IMG/VR virus record: IMGVR_UViG_3300017752_005326
Coordinates: 1-25,753 of that record
Source of the DNA: a virus
Reading direction: 5' to 3' (one strand)
DNA length: 25,753 nucleotides
The notes under the pieces were generated by a model. It saw only the letters and a list, made by a program, of their open reading frames with translations, did not search any database and had not been told where the DNA came from. Shown here in pieces: positions 14,137-22,378 of this stretch (the first letter of the stretch is position 1; every line of letters begins with the position of its first letter). Position numbers and translations under genes: made by a program.

Positions 14137-14996
14137 TGTATATAAAATTCTTTACTAAGTTCTACTAATTCATGATAGTTTTCCTCATAGTTTAAATTTA
14201 AATCCAAAGCAGATTTTCTTACTACTGAAAAACTATAAGGCTTATGTACTGATGTAGTATCAATATTTACTTGATGCAAATACCTAGTCATTAAAGTTCC
14301 CGGTCCAAGATGTTGCTCAGGAGATATATTGGAAGTATCACCTGGTATGTAATTGTAAGAAGGGTAAAAGCCTTTGAATCCAGCATAGGAATATAAATTA
14401 GCTGCTGTATTCATTGTGGCTGAGTCTCCCATATAGGCTACGTCATCGGTATTCGAAACAAATAATTCTCTTTCTAACTTACTGTAATGGCCTAAAGTGT
14501 ATATAGTCCTATGTTGTATTTGACTGTTATCATAGTTCATTTTGCTGCTTGGTGGAAATATAATGTCCGGTCTTGTCCTTATCACCAAGTCGTAAGTAAA
14601 CCTATTTTCGTTTTCAAAATCGCATTTCATTTTATTAACTCTGTAGCTAGAGTATAAAATAGGTCCCCATATATTGTGAGGGTTTACTTTTTCAAATTGC
14701 TCTACTTTTAAACCCTTTAAAGATTTTAATTTTTTTTCTATATACTCCCTTTCCACAAATGCAGGTTCAAGGTCTGTAATATACCTAGGCATAGTTTTCT
14801 CTATGCTGGTATTTAGCCATAGGTTTACATCCCAAGTATGCATAAAATAATCCACCTCAATTTCCACGCCTCCATTTTCAATTGAAGAAAAAGTTGGGCT
14901 AAAAAAAGATTGTATAGAGGGTAGGCATATTTTATAAGTTCTAGATTGTCCAGCTAGCAGTACAGCTACTTTGTATTTGGTCTTGTTATATTTCAT
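14133..14996 (-). CDS. Putative glycosyltransferase, 'GQ.R' paralogue 2
   Basis: This 287-residue protein has VAVLLAGQSRTYK (10-22), VDYFMHTW (48-55) and YDLVIRTRPDIIFP (135-148), the last being the clearest version of the shared acidic block. A GDSATM segment near 200 and PEQHLGPGTLM near 245 complete the C-terminal half. It is related to, but well diverged from, the genes on both sides of the SGNH pair. It overlaps the first paralogue by 4 bases and the SGNH gene by 4. No membrane segment or signal peptide is present, so it should act in the cytoplasm. I infer a GT-A-like transferase, but the donor and acceptor are unknown. Confidence 0.6.
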   Translation of the reverse strand: MKYNKTKYKVAVLLAGQSRTYKICLPSIQSFFSPTFSSIENGGVEIEVDYFMHTWDVNLWLNTSIEKTMPRYITDLEPAFVEREYIEKKLKSLKGLKVEQFEKVNPHNIWGPILYSSYRVNKMKCDFENENRFTYDLVIRTRPDIIFPPSSKMNYDNSQIQHRTIYTLGHYSKLERELFVSNTDDVAYMGDSATMNTAANLYSYAGFKGFYPSYNYIPGDTSNISPEQHLGPGTLMTRYLHQVNIDTTSVHKPYSFSVVRKSALDLNLNYEENYHELVELSKEFYIQ

Positions 14997-15844
14997 AAAC
15001 TTAAAATATTTTTAGAACCTATATCACACCCATAAGGATTTTTTTCATACGATTTCAAATTACTGAAGTAGCTATTACTTCTTGCTACTTTCGAATCAGC
15101 CTGTATAGAGTTAATAGTCAAAAACATAGTCTGTAGATACAAGCTGAAAAGAAGGTGAGGTGGAGAATTTTTTGGGTTATTACCTGATACCTCATATACA
15201 TAAGGTAAGTAATCTACGTATTGACTTATAATATCATATGTGACTGAATCGCTATAAAAAAGTATATCTCCTACCGTTACAAAGGGTAAATTTTCTATTA
15301 CATTAGTATGTGTAGAGTGTATATTAAATGGTTTTGGTTTTTTTAATTCATAATGAAATAAAAGAATATCGTTAAGGGTAAAAAAAGAATCATATCTCAT
15401 TCTGATTACAATATCGTAAATAAAACCATTCTCTATTTCATATGCAGATTTTAGTTCTCCTGCTTTTTTTATACCGTAATATTGAGGAGCTAACCAGTCT
15501 GGAGTTCCAAAGCTTTCTACATCTTTTTTTCTATGGTTTACTATTTGTCTTAACACTCTAGTAGACATACTTTCGCTCATTTCTCTATCTTCTAATACAA
15601 AACTAATAGGATTGTAAGATTCGAATAATTCAGCTGTCTCTTCTTCCTCTATGAGTGTATGTTCATAAATCTCTCCTTTAGAAGTAGTAACTACATGATT
15701 GGAGGTAGTATTAAAATTCCATGCATGCATAAATATATCAGGAGGTGTATCAAATTCCGATATGAATTTCTTAATAGATGGTAAAGCAATTTTCCAAGCT
15801 CGGGGTTGACCGCTAAAACATATAGCTACTTTAAGGTTGGACAT
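14993..15844 (-). CDS. Putative glycosyltransferase, 'GQ.R' paralogue 1
   Basis: This 283-residue protein starts MSNLKVAICFSGQPRAWK, has PDIFMHAW (35-42) and YDIVIRMRYD (143-152) after a helix KSAYEIENG. The C-terminal half contains VGDILFYSDS, where the paralogues have similar small-residue turns. It is the first of three related genes in the block, lying 5 bases after the LamG-like gene and overlapping the next paralogue by ATGA. The RPD seen in the others is RYD here, a possible specificity change. No secretion signal is visible. The transferase role is inferred from Rossmann-like N-terminal motifs and context. Confidence 0.6.
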   Translation of the reverse strand: MSNLKVAICFSGQPRAWKIALPSIKKFISEFDTPPDIFMHAWNFNTTSNHVVTTSKGEIYEHTLIEEEETAELFESYNPISFVLEDREMSESMSTRVLRQIVNHRKKDVESFGTPDWLAPQYYGIKKAGELKSAYEIENGFIYDIVIRMRYDSFFTLNDILLFHYELKKPKPFNIHSTHTNVIENLPFVTVGDILFYSDSVTYDIISQYVDYLPYVYEVSGNNPKNSPPHLLFSLYLQTMFLTINSIQADSKVARSNSYFSNLKSYEKNPYGCDIGSKNILSL

Positions 15845-15849
15845 AACGT

Positions 15850-16596
15850 TTAATCATTAAACCACAAAGGGTCGTATTTTATTATATTATTTTTATTACT
15901 TGAATAATCCTTAACTTTGTAAGGAGTGGTTTCAGTAAAATCTGAAGAAAAAATAACTGATTCTGAGTCTTCTCCATATAAATAGGTTTGTTTAAATTCT
16001 TCATAGTTATCAAATAAGGAATCTAAATCAGCTTTTCCCATAAGTTTATTTTGTATATGTAACTTACTTATGTCCCCAATAAAAATGCTTGCATAATCTT
16101 CATCATACCCTTCTTTACCTTTGCCTAAATTATTACCACATCCAACCCATTTTAATGACTTTTCATAATCTATAAGATGACTGTATGGGGCTGAAATTTT
16201 ATCTCCAGAAACATTAACGTAGAATTTTGAATTAAATCTAGAAATAGTTACTTTAAATACTAAATGTTTATCTGGGATTAGTGGCACGTCTATGGTTTTT
16301 TGTATAGTTCCTTCAGGTTGGTGTTCCCACCATTGGTATGAAAGGTAGAAGAACATATTACTGTTCCCATCCATTTTTGCAGAAACAAAAACTCCTTGAT
16401 GCATTCCTGTTGCTCCTACTATACATCCGTTATAAAACTTAGACTGAGTAACTTTACTTCTAATAGCTTCATAGTCAGGGGCTACGACCAATGCAATAAT
16501 GGATTCATCTTTAAATATTTGATCATAATTACGTTTAATCAGGTCATACTTATTATCTATACTAAATAAGTATGTATTATTTTTATCTATTCTCAT
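15850..16596 (-). CDS. Free-standing LamG/concanavalin-A-like protein
   Basis: This 248-residue protein looks like a beta-rich LamG-type sandwich. It has alternating hydrophobic strands such as FFYLSYQWWEHQPEG, HLVFKVTISRFNSKFYVNVSGD and ASIFIGDISKLHI. The pattern of a short 'N..FYVNV.G' strand and a later 'I.IGDI' strand is seen in LamG proteins and in the LamG-like parts of the two GT7 genes here. It has no obvious catalytic motif, signal peptide or collagen-like repeat. It overlaps the radical SAM gene by one base (start at its stop), so it could be a carbohydrate-binding partner of that enzyme or a virion protein. A second, lone domain of the fibre type is the main alternative. Confidence 0.6.
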   Translation of the reverse strand: MRIDKNNTYLFSIDNKYDLIKRNYDQIFKDESIIALVVAPDYEAIRSKVTQSKFYNGCIVGATGMHQGVFVSAKMDGNSNMFFYLSYQWWEHQPEGTIQKTIDVPLIPDKHLVFKVTISRFNSKFYVNVSGDKISAPYSHLIDYEKSLKWVGCGNNLGKGKEGYDEDYASIFIGDISKLHIQNKLMGKADLDSLFDNYEEFKQTYLYGEDSESVIFSSDFTETTPYKVKDYSSNKNNIIKYDPLWFND

Positions 16597-18014
16597 TACT
16601 TTAAAGTTAAACAGTGTTCATAAAAATCTACTAATTCAGGAAAAGTATTCTTTATATCAGTTCCTCTTCTTCTGTCATGTTCCTTAAAAAACCTACCGAA
16701 GTTGCGTCTTTGAACATGTACTTTTTCTTCTTTTTTAAATTTAGAAGTCATCCAATCATAAGACCTTTTTAATTTCTGGATCTCTACATCTGAGTATCCT
16801 ACTAGGTTTTCATGGAATTTAGGTGCTGCTAAAAAATCCATCTCTGCTATACTATCCCAGAGTACAGGTCCCCATATCTTATCATCAAGTATCTGTATTG
16901 TTTGATGAGCAGGATGACGTAAGTAGGAGGTATCTAAAAATACAGCGGATTTCCAATATCTGTCGTTTGATGCATATTCTAATTTAAGGTTATGTACGTT
17001 AGTAACTAACTTTTTGTAATTTGGAACGGATAAAGCATTAAAGGTAGACATTATAGTAACATTTACTCTAGGGCATTGAGTTAGTACTTTGTTCATATTA
17101 TCCCACATCTTATTAAACACTAAACCGTCTCTAATATACTCTGCCTGTTCACCCCATGTATCAACAGATGTAAATAAAATAAATTCTTTTACAAGTCCTC
17201 TGTCTTCTATTATTTTAATTTTTTCAATTAATTTATCTACTAGGTTATCTGGTATACCTAAATTAGAGTTAATTGCAAGATTTAATTCTTTGTTTGGTTT
17301 ATCATGCTCTATTATATAGTCTAGAACTTTCCATGTGTCTTTAGAAAGCAAAGGTTCTCCTCCTGTAATTCTGAATGTATGTAAATCTCTATACAAGTAT
17401 GGCCACCATTCCCAAAATGCATCTACGTAGGGATTGTGATCTTTGTGGTGTATAGGCATTTTGTTTTCAGACTTCAGCCTACTTATATCGTTAAATTTAT
17501 CATCAGTAGGGTATGCGCCGTATTTTTCTGCTTCTTGTGCCCAGGAAGAGGAGAAGGATGGACCACAGTAAGAACATTTAAAATTACAAGCATTAGAAAA
17601 AGCTACCTCTATGTAAGTAGGGTTAATATCTTCTCTCCAATTACTGTTAGCTATTTTATCAAAATGCGGTAGAGACCAAGATTCGTTGGATTTAAATACT
17701 CTGTCTGAGAATTGTTCTGAGTTATCTTCTACATTCCAGCAGTAATTACATTCTTTAGGTCTCTTACCTTCTAGCATTTCTTTCCGTTTTAATTTCTTAA
17801 AACGAGTATTGTGAAGTGCTGATGGATTATACTTTATTTCAGCTAAAGGTATTTTATGTGTAGCAGGGTGATGACATGAATGAGTTTGGCCCATCTGTAA
17901 ATGTACTGTTGCTTGTGTCCATTTTGCAAGGCACATCCCACAGCCTACTTTATCTAACTTTTCTTTAGTGTTTCTGTATACATCCTCTTCTCTAATAATC
18001 TCTGTTTTTTTCAT
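16596..18014 (-). CDS. Radical SAM enzyme with extra cysteine clusters
   Basis: This 472-residue protein has the radical SAM motif CNFKCSYC (Cys143, Cys147, Cys150) after a beta strand ending FSNA, and the SAM-binding FRITGGEPLL (214-223). Upstream lie CGMC (25-28), SCHHP (Cys47) and CNYCW (89-93), which could ligate a second Fe-S cluster. The arrangement resembles 'twitch'-domain or SPASM-like radical SAM proteins reported in phages, though here the extra cysteines are N-terminal. It has no signal peptide. Radical SAM proteins of this kind make difficult changes to sugars or peptides, such as epimerisation, dehydrogenation or cross-linking. The block context favours a sugar or tail-protein modification. 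It overlaps the GT7 gene upstream by 4 bases (ATGA). Confidence 0.9.
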   Translation of the reverse strand: MKKTEIIREEDVYRNTKEKLDKVGCGMCLAKWTQATVHLQMGQTHSCHHPATHKIPLAEIKYNPSALHNTRFKKLKRKEMLEGKRPKECNYCWNVEDNSEQFSDRVFKSNESWSLPHFDKIANSNWREDINPTYIEVAFSNACNFKCSYCGPSFSSSWAQEAEKYGAYPTDDKFNDISRLKSENKMPIHHKDHNPYVDAFWEWWPYLYRDLHTFRITGGEPLLSKDTWKVLDYIIEHDKPNKELNLAINSNLGIPDNLVDKLIEKIKIIEDRGLVKEFILFTSVDTWGEQAEYIRDGLVFNKMWDNMNKVLTQCPRVNVTIMSTFNALSVPNYKKLVTNVHNLKLEYASNDRYWKSAVFLDTSYLRHPAHQTIQILDDKIWGPVLWDSIAEMDFLAAPKFHENLVGYSDVEIQKLKRSYDWMTSKFKKEEKVHVQRRNFGRFFKEHDRRRGTDIKNTFPELVDFYEHCLTLK

Positions 18015-19363
18015 AACTCTATATTAAGCATTTTAGCCCAAGGTGTTAATTTTTGCTCACTTATTAAATTATACTCTACTTGTTTTATACCGTCTTCTTT
18101 ATAGTCAATCTTTCCTTGTTGCATATTTAAAACATACCTTCTTTCATTAGCAGCGGTAGTTTCACCTTTTGACCATTTGCCGTTTACTAGTCCTTCATCT
18201 TCATGAGGTAGGCAGCGGAATTTACCTTCTCTACGGTGAGGTATAATAGCATTGTAGAGTAGCATGTCTTCCTCTACTGTTTCTACATTTTCACTTATTA
18301 TATTAGTATTTTCTGAAAGTTTAAATACAGTATCTTCTTTGCTTTTTATAATTACCTCTCCTATACCACCTTTAAACCTCTTACCTGGGTAGTCTTCTTC
18401 GAAAGTAGGAGTGTATCCTAAAAATATATCGCTTTCTTTATACTTAGTACTTAGTTTACCATTATAGACTAGTGGGGAAGGAGTACCGTGTCCAAGATCT
18501 ACATCTGCTTCGACGCCGTTTACAAAAAAGTTTACAGTTTTATTACGCGGGTGAAACTTAACAGTAAGCCAAGTCCATTGATTAGCATATCTTTTTATCC
18601 ACATGTAATTATGTTGATGAAAAGTATTAAAAAACTGAACAGTCATAGCCCTGGAGTTATTGAATGATAATCCAAAGTCTTCTCCAGGAATTCTAAATAT
18701 AGGATATTCAAAAAACTTAGCATTTCTATCTCCTATAAGATGTATCTGGGCTTTATCTTGCTGATGTTCTGCTTTGGTAAGTACTGATATTTCAAATTCT
18801 CTTTGGAAGAATCCTTTTGGTAGTACCTCTTTAGGTATTGTTACTTTAGAATCTTTACCGTTAAAGTATAAATGGGTAGGATAAGTAGGTAAATCACTAT
18901 AAGTAGCGTTTGTCATACCTTCCAAGTGACATCTCCAGAAAAGATCATCGTCTTCCATACCCCAATCCCAATACTTATTCGAATAACCATTAGTTGCTTC
19001 AACCTGCTCTCTACTAAATAGAACTGCTCCACCAAAATATTCAAAATACTTTAGTTTATAGTCCATTTGTGATATTTGAGTAGCTAGATGTATTGGATTC
19101 TCTGCAGGGAAGGAGTAATCAGCATTTTCTTCTGGAATCATATCAATATCATGCCATACAATATAATCACACCCCTCTTCAAAAGCATGTTTAGCAGCTA
19201 TATTTTTCATAGCACCTCTATTGAATAGTTTGTCATCTACTTGATGAGCAAAATACATTTGAAAATCTATTCCAGCATTTTTTAAATATTTTCCTACTTT
19301 AGGAATAAATTCATTTAGATGCATTTCCCTATTTCTATATGGTACACAGACTCCTAACTTCAT
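18011..19363 (-). CDS. GT7 (beta-1,4-galactosyltransferase-like) enzyme with internal LamG-like domain, copy 2
   Basis: This 450-residue protein begins with VCVPYRNREMHL, has FNRG (47-50), the metal-binding HDIDMIP (Asp74), YFGG (109-112), and YWDWGMEDDDLFWR (131-144), all in the order of metazoan beta-4-galactosyltransferases. At about residue 165 a LamG-like beta-rich region begins (FEISVLT, TWLTVKFHPRNKTVNFFVNG, FKGGIGEVIIKS). The GT7 C-terminal part then resumes at IIPHRREGK, where His376 fits the metal-ligand His of the galactosyltransferase (MIRHSR region), and continues to DGIKQVEYNLI, which fits the DGLNSLTYQV segment. So the LamG-like domain sits inside the catalytic domain. Expected to transfer a sugar, probably galactose or GalNAc. 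Shares ATGA with its paralogue. Confidence 0.9.
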   Translation of the reverse strand: MKLGVCVPYRNREMHLNEFIPKVGKYLKNAGIDFQMYFAHQVDDKLFNRGAMKNIAAKHAFEEGCDYIVWHDIDMIPEENADYSFPAENPIHLATQISQMDYKLKYFEYFGGAVLFSREQVEATNGYSNKYWDWGMEDDDLFWRCHLEGMTNATYSDLPTYPTHLYFNGKDSKVTIPKEVLPKGFFQREFEISVLTKAEHQQDKAQIHLIGDRNAKFFEYPIFRIPGEDFGLSFNNSRAMTVQFFNTFHQHNYMWIKRYANQWTWLTVKFHPRNKTVNFFVNGVEADVDLGHGTPSPLVYNGKLSTKYKESDIFLGYTPTFEEDYPGKRFKGGIGEVIIKSKEDTVFKLSENTNIISENVETVEEDMLLYNAIIPHRREGKFRCLPHEDEGLVNGKWSKGETTAANERRYVLNMQQGKIDYKEDGIKQVEYNLISEQKLTPWAKMLNIEL

Positions 19364-20604
19364 ACTCCTACTTTTAAGTGGGTTGATATCCCTTTTTTTT
19401 CTTTTTTATGTAATTTATATTTTAAATTAGATAATCCCTCATATTCTTGTTCGTTAGTATTAAGTAAAACTTCATTATTGAAGCGAAGTTGGTTCCAACG
19501 GGTCAAATCATTTTGCCATACCCCATCTTTGAATCCTAAGTCGGGGTGATAAAGTTTTTCTACTTTACCCTTTCTTCTGTGTGGTATATAACTAAAATTA
19601 AATGAATCTTGATTGAGCACCTTATTGTCTATATTAGCTTCTTTGTAAAGAACTGTGATATCTTCTTTGTATTTGTTTAAAAATTTAACTGAATCTATGG
19701 CTCCTTTAAATTTATGTTTTTTGTTATGGTCTGATCCAATATTAATGTATTTAGTTTTATTGTAGTTAAAAATGGGGTTATCTAAGATTTGTTCTCCTAC
19801 TAATTCCCCATTTACATACATTTTAATTGTTTTTGACCTTGAAAAATACTCTATGTTAATAATAAAGTTTCTAAGATCAGATACATTAGAATATAAAGTG
19901 TACATTTTATTAGCTTTGTCAAAAACCTCTAAATAAAACCTTTTAAATGAAGTATACTTTAACTTAAAATCACACCCTTCTATATTGAAAACAACAAAAT
20001 CATCTTTTTGAGTATCATGATTATATATAACTTCTCCTACCCTTAATTTAATTTCTACTTTAAAATCTCTAACTACAGTAATAGTGTTTTTAAATAACAT
20101 ATAACTATTAAACCCATTGAATATGGAGGTTGGTGTATTAGGAGGTGAATAGGTTTCTTTTATAGGTATAAGATCTAGCTCATTTTTAATACACCTGTAC
20201 CTTAAATCGTCATCTTCGAACCCCCATCCCCAATATTTATTAGAAAAACCATTTATTTTTTCAAATTGGTCTGTAGGGAATAATGTTATACCTCCAAAAT
20301 AGCTATCAAAAGGTAGATTTTCAGATATTAAATGTACGGGGTGTTCGCAATAAGAATAATCTATATCTAAAGGTAATATATCTACATCATGAAATACTAT
20401 ATGGGTGCAGTTTTGTTCCTTAGCTTCTAAAAAACCAACATTACATAATTTTCCTCGGTTAAAAGCCTTAGCATTATCTTGCTCTACTATAATTAAAGTG
20501 TAGTCGTAGTTATTTTTATTAAGGTATTCTACTATATGCTTTTTAAAGAGTTTATAATGTTCCCACCTATCTCGAAAAGGTACAACTATACCTACTTTAC
20601 TCAT
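19360..20604 (-). CDS. GT7 (beta-1,4-galactosyltransferase-like) enzyme with internal LamG-like domain, copy 1
   Basis: This 414-residue protein matches galactosyltransferases even more closely than its neighbour. It has VVPFRDRWEHYK (8-19), FNRGKLCNVGF (48-58), FHDVDILP (71-78), YFGG (102-105), and NGFSNKYWGWGFEDDD (118-133). A LamG-like insert runs from about 155 to 335 (FKVEIKLRVGEV, IEYFSRSKTIKMYVNGELVG, FKGAIDSVKFLN). The GT7 C-terminal part resumes at YIPHRRKGK (His342) and GLSNLKYKLHKKEKKG. The DVD and the His would bind the metal, and the EDDD holds the catalytic acid of the family. It overlaps the 58-residue gene upstream and its paralogue downstream by ATGA. The two copies are clearly related but diverged, suggesting different donors or acceptors. 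Confidence 0.9.
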   Translation of the reverse strand: MSKVGIVVPFRDRWEHYKLFKKHIVEYLNKNNYDYTLIIVEQDNAKAFNRGKLCNVGFLEAKEQNCTHIVFHDVDILPLDIDYSYCEHPVHLISENLPFDSYFGGITLFPTDQFEKINGFSNKYWGWGFEDDDLRYRCIKNELDLIPIKETYSPPNTPTSIFNGFNSYMLFKNTITVVRDFKVEIKLRVGEVIYNHDTQKDDFVVFNIEGCDFKLKYTSFKRFYLEVFDKANKMYTLYSNVSDLRNFIINIEYFSRSKTIKMYVNGELVGEQILDNPIFNYNKTKYINIGSDHNKKHKFKGAIDSVKFLNKYKEDITVLYKEANIDNKVLNQDSFNFSYIPHRRKGKVEKLYHPDLGFKDGVWQNDLTRWNQLRFNNEVLLNTNEQEYEGLSNLKYKLHKKEKKGISTHLKVGV

Positions 20605-20773
20605 CTTTATTTAAAGGATCTACATAATTTTGTTTCCAAAGATCTAAATACCAAGCTATTCTTTCTCCCCATTCTTCTTTATCCACTTCCTCAAACCATA
20701 GAGTTAATGCATCTAAGGAATCTGCTATCTTTTCTAGTGATTTTACTTTACGTTCTTCTAATTCTTTACTCAT
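20597..20773 (-). CDS. Small acidic helical protein (58 residues)
   Basis: An ATG at 20773 opens a 58-codon frame ending at TAA 20597-20599. The protein starts MSKELEERKVKSLEKIADSL, continues DALTLWFEEVDKEEWGERIA, and ends with a Trp-rich helix (WYLDLWKQNY). Its ATG overlaps the stop of the GT upstream (ATGA) and its stop overlaps the ATG of the GT7 gene downstream, so translation coupling is likely and the frame is probably real. It has no catalytic or zinc motif. It could be an adaptor or regulator for the enzymes on either side. I do not recognise a family. Confidence 0.75.
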   Translation of the reverse strand: MSKELEERKVKSLEKIADSLDALTLWFEEVDKEEWGERIAWYLDLWKQNYVDPLNKDE

Positions 20774-21609
20774 ATTGTAACTATTTTATTTCTCAATTTA
20801 CTCCAGTGTGTATAATCATTATAATTAATATAAGAAAATTCTTTTAATTCTTCAACTAAATACTCAGAATTAGTAATATCTATTTTCCAATCTGATGATC
20901 TTATAGCTTGGTACATTTTTTCATACTCTTTAGAGTAGGAATACTCCTTTTTAACATCAGCTACCTTTTTTATCCTTTCGATACAGGTAGAGTCCCACTT
21001 AAAGTGGTGTACTTGAGTAAAACATTCTTCTACCGGCATTCGTAATGGGTGTTCTTTCCCCCAACTTGTCATATTATTACCTAAATCTACATAATGCTGA
21101 CCGGGGGTTACATCTATGTTTCCTTTCATTAAGGTTACCTTACTAGGACATGCACCAGACATGGGATATCGAAAGAAACCAGCCAGTGGAAATGCTTTAT
21201 GTATATCTGTCTCTCTACTTACTTTAGGAAATATACCATCTTTACCTATGCGATCTATAAACCCACCGGTAACAAAGGAATAACCATGTTTATCACAGTG
21301 TTTAATGATATTATCTACATTCTCTGGGTATACTTGTAGTTCGTCATCGTCAGATACTATCCACCAGTCGTTAGGTTTAGTTATTTTAATAGAATTATAA
21401 ATTTCTGTTACTCTTTTCCAGTTATATTTATTTTCTGTAAATACCATATATGGTTCTATACCTAAGTCTTGTATTTCCTGTAGTATTGTATCATTATCTG
21501 ATTGTCTATAAACAGCTACATATACTTTATCCACTATATTTTCATAGTGTTTAAGCATATGAGGTAGAATATGTGTATTCTCACCAACTACTGTTACTAA
21601 ATTAAGCAT
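20770..21609 (-). CDS. Glycosyltransferase, GT2/GT92-like
   Basis: This 279-residue protein has an N-terminal NLVTVVGENTHILPHMLKHY (3-22), the GT-A nucleotide-sugar strand, and WWIVSDDDELQVYP (82-95) with the acidic DDDE (87-90) that binds metal and donor. VHHFKWDSTCIERIK (about 201-215) has the C-terminal HHF-type feature of GT2/GT92-like enzymes. There is no membrane segment, so it is a soluble transferase. It overlaps the methyltransferase gene by 8 bases and the 58-residue gene by 4. The sugar and acceptor cannot be told, but it is one of the clearer transferases of the block. Confidence 0.82.
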   Translation of the reverse strand: MLNLVTVVGENTHILPHMLKHYENIVDKVYVAVYRQSDNDTILQEIQDLGIEPYMVFTENKYNWKRVTEIYNSIKITKPNDWWIVSDDDELQVYPENVDNIIKHCDKHGYSFVTGGFIDRIGKDGIFPKVSRETDIHKAFPLAGFFRYPMSGACPSKVTLMKGNIDVTPGQHYVDLGNNMTSWGKEHPLRMPVEECFTQVHHFKWDSTCIERIKKVADVKKEYSYSKEYEKMYQAIRSSDWKIDITNSEYLVEELKEFSYINYNDYTHWSKLRNKIVTI

Positions 21610-22378
21610 GTTGTAATATTGTTAAGCCAGTTGAACTAGGTTTTGTTCTATGTATACCGTTATTGAATAGATTAAATAGGTTCCATTCTTTATTCTCTTT
21701 TAATTCAGCTATAAACTTTGATGGACCGTTATTAAATGTATCAAAATGGTTTTGATCAGCAATATCCTTACTTACTATATAGTCTTTAGAGTAAGATATA
21801 TCAGTATCGTGAATAGATATAATACCTTTATCAGATAATAGCTTACTATATAGTTCAAAGTCCTGTTTAATATCTTCATATGAATGTCCTGCATCAATAT
21901 GTAAGTAATCGATCTTAATATCCTCTTTTACAAAGAAGTTGTAGTAAGCTTTTTCAGTAGTTTCGTTGATAATACGCGGACAGAACGTTTTTCTAAAGAA
22001 AGAATCAGGATCTAACCAGTCAACATGTCCTCCTACTTCATTAGCAGCATCTACCACTACTGTAGTCCCTATATCTCCCCAATTGTAGTCGTTATCCCCT
22101 TCAAATATACCTTGTTCATGCAAATCCATCCTAGCTTTAGTCATTATCCGGGGTATAAAGCCACCTCCTGAACCTAAACATACGCATACCTTAGCTCGCA
22201 TGTACTGAATAAATGAGTATATTAGTAATCCGTCTCCTAAATCGTTATCCGTAGCTCCATGAGTCCATCTATAGTTAACTGGAATGCTTTCTAAGTATTT
22301 ATTACCATTAGTGTCAATACTTTCTTTAGTATTATTGGTAATGTTATGTTTAATATAGTTTTTATCTAATATACTCAT
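21602..22378 (-). CDS. SAM-dependent methyltransferase (class I, Methyltransf_24-like)
   Basis: This 258-residue protein has a Rossmann-type SAM loop VCLGSGGGFIPRIM (66-79), a long insert, then YLHIDAGHSYEDIKQDF (158-174) with the acidic/His segment typical of sugar-cluster methyltransferases, and IISIHDTD (186-193). It resembles the cephalosporin-hydroxylase-like or Methyltransf_24 type of O-methyltransferase. No membrane or secretion signal is present. It starts within a base of the upstream transferase stop and overlaps the GT2-like gene by 8 bases. O-methylation of the glycan being built, as in capping of phage or capsule sugars, is the likely role but remains inference. Confidence 0.8.
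   Translation of the reverse strand: MSILDKNYIKHNITNNTKESIDTNGNKYLESIPVNYRWTHGATDNDLGDGLLIYSFIQYMRAKVCVCLGSGGGFIPRIMTKARMDLHEQGIFEGDNDYNWGDIGTTVVVDAANEVGGHVDWLDPDSFFRKTFCPRIINETTEKAYYNFFVKEDIKIDYLHIDAGHSYEDIKQDFELYSKLLSDKGIISIHDTDISYSKDYIVSKDIADQNHFDTFNNGPSKFIAELKENKEWNLFNLFNNGIHRTKPSSTGLTILQHA

Noticed and set aside
18011-20604. Eukaryotic contamination as a source of the GT7 genes
   Set aside because: They overlap neighbouring phage genes by ATGA, have no introns and share the local base composition, so they belong to the phage.
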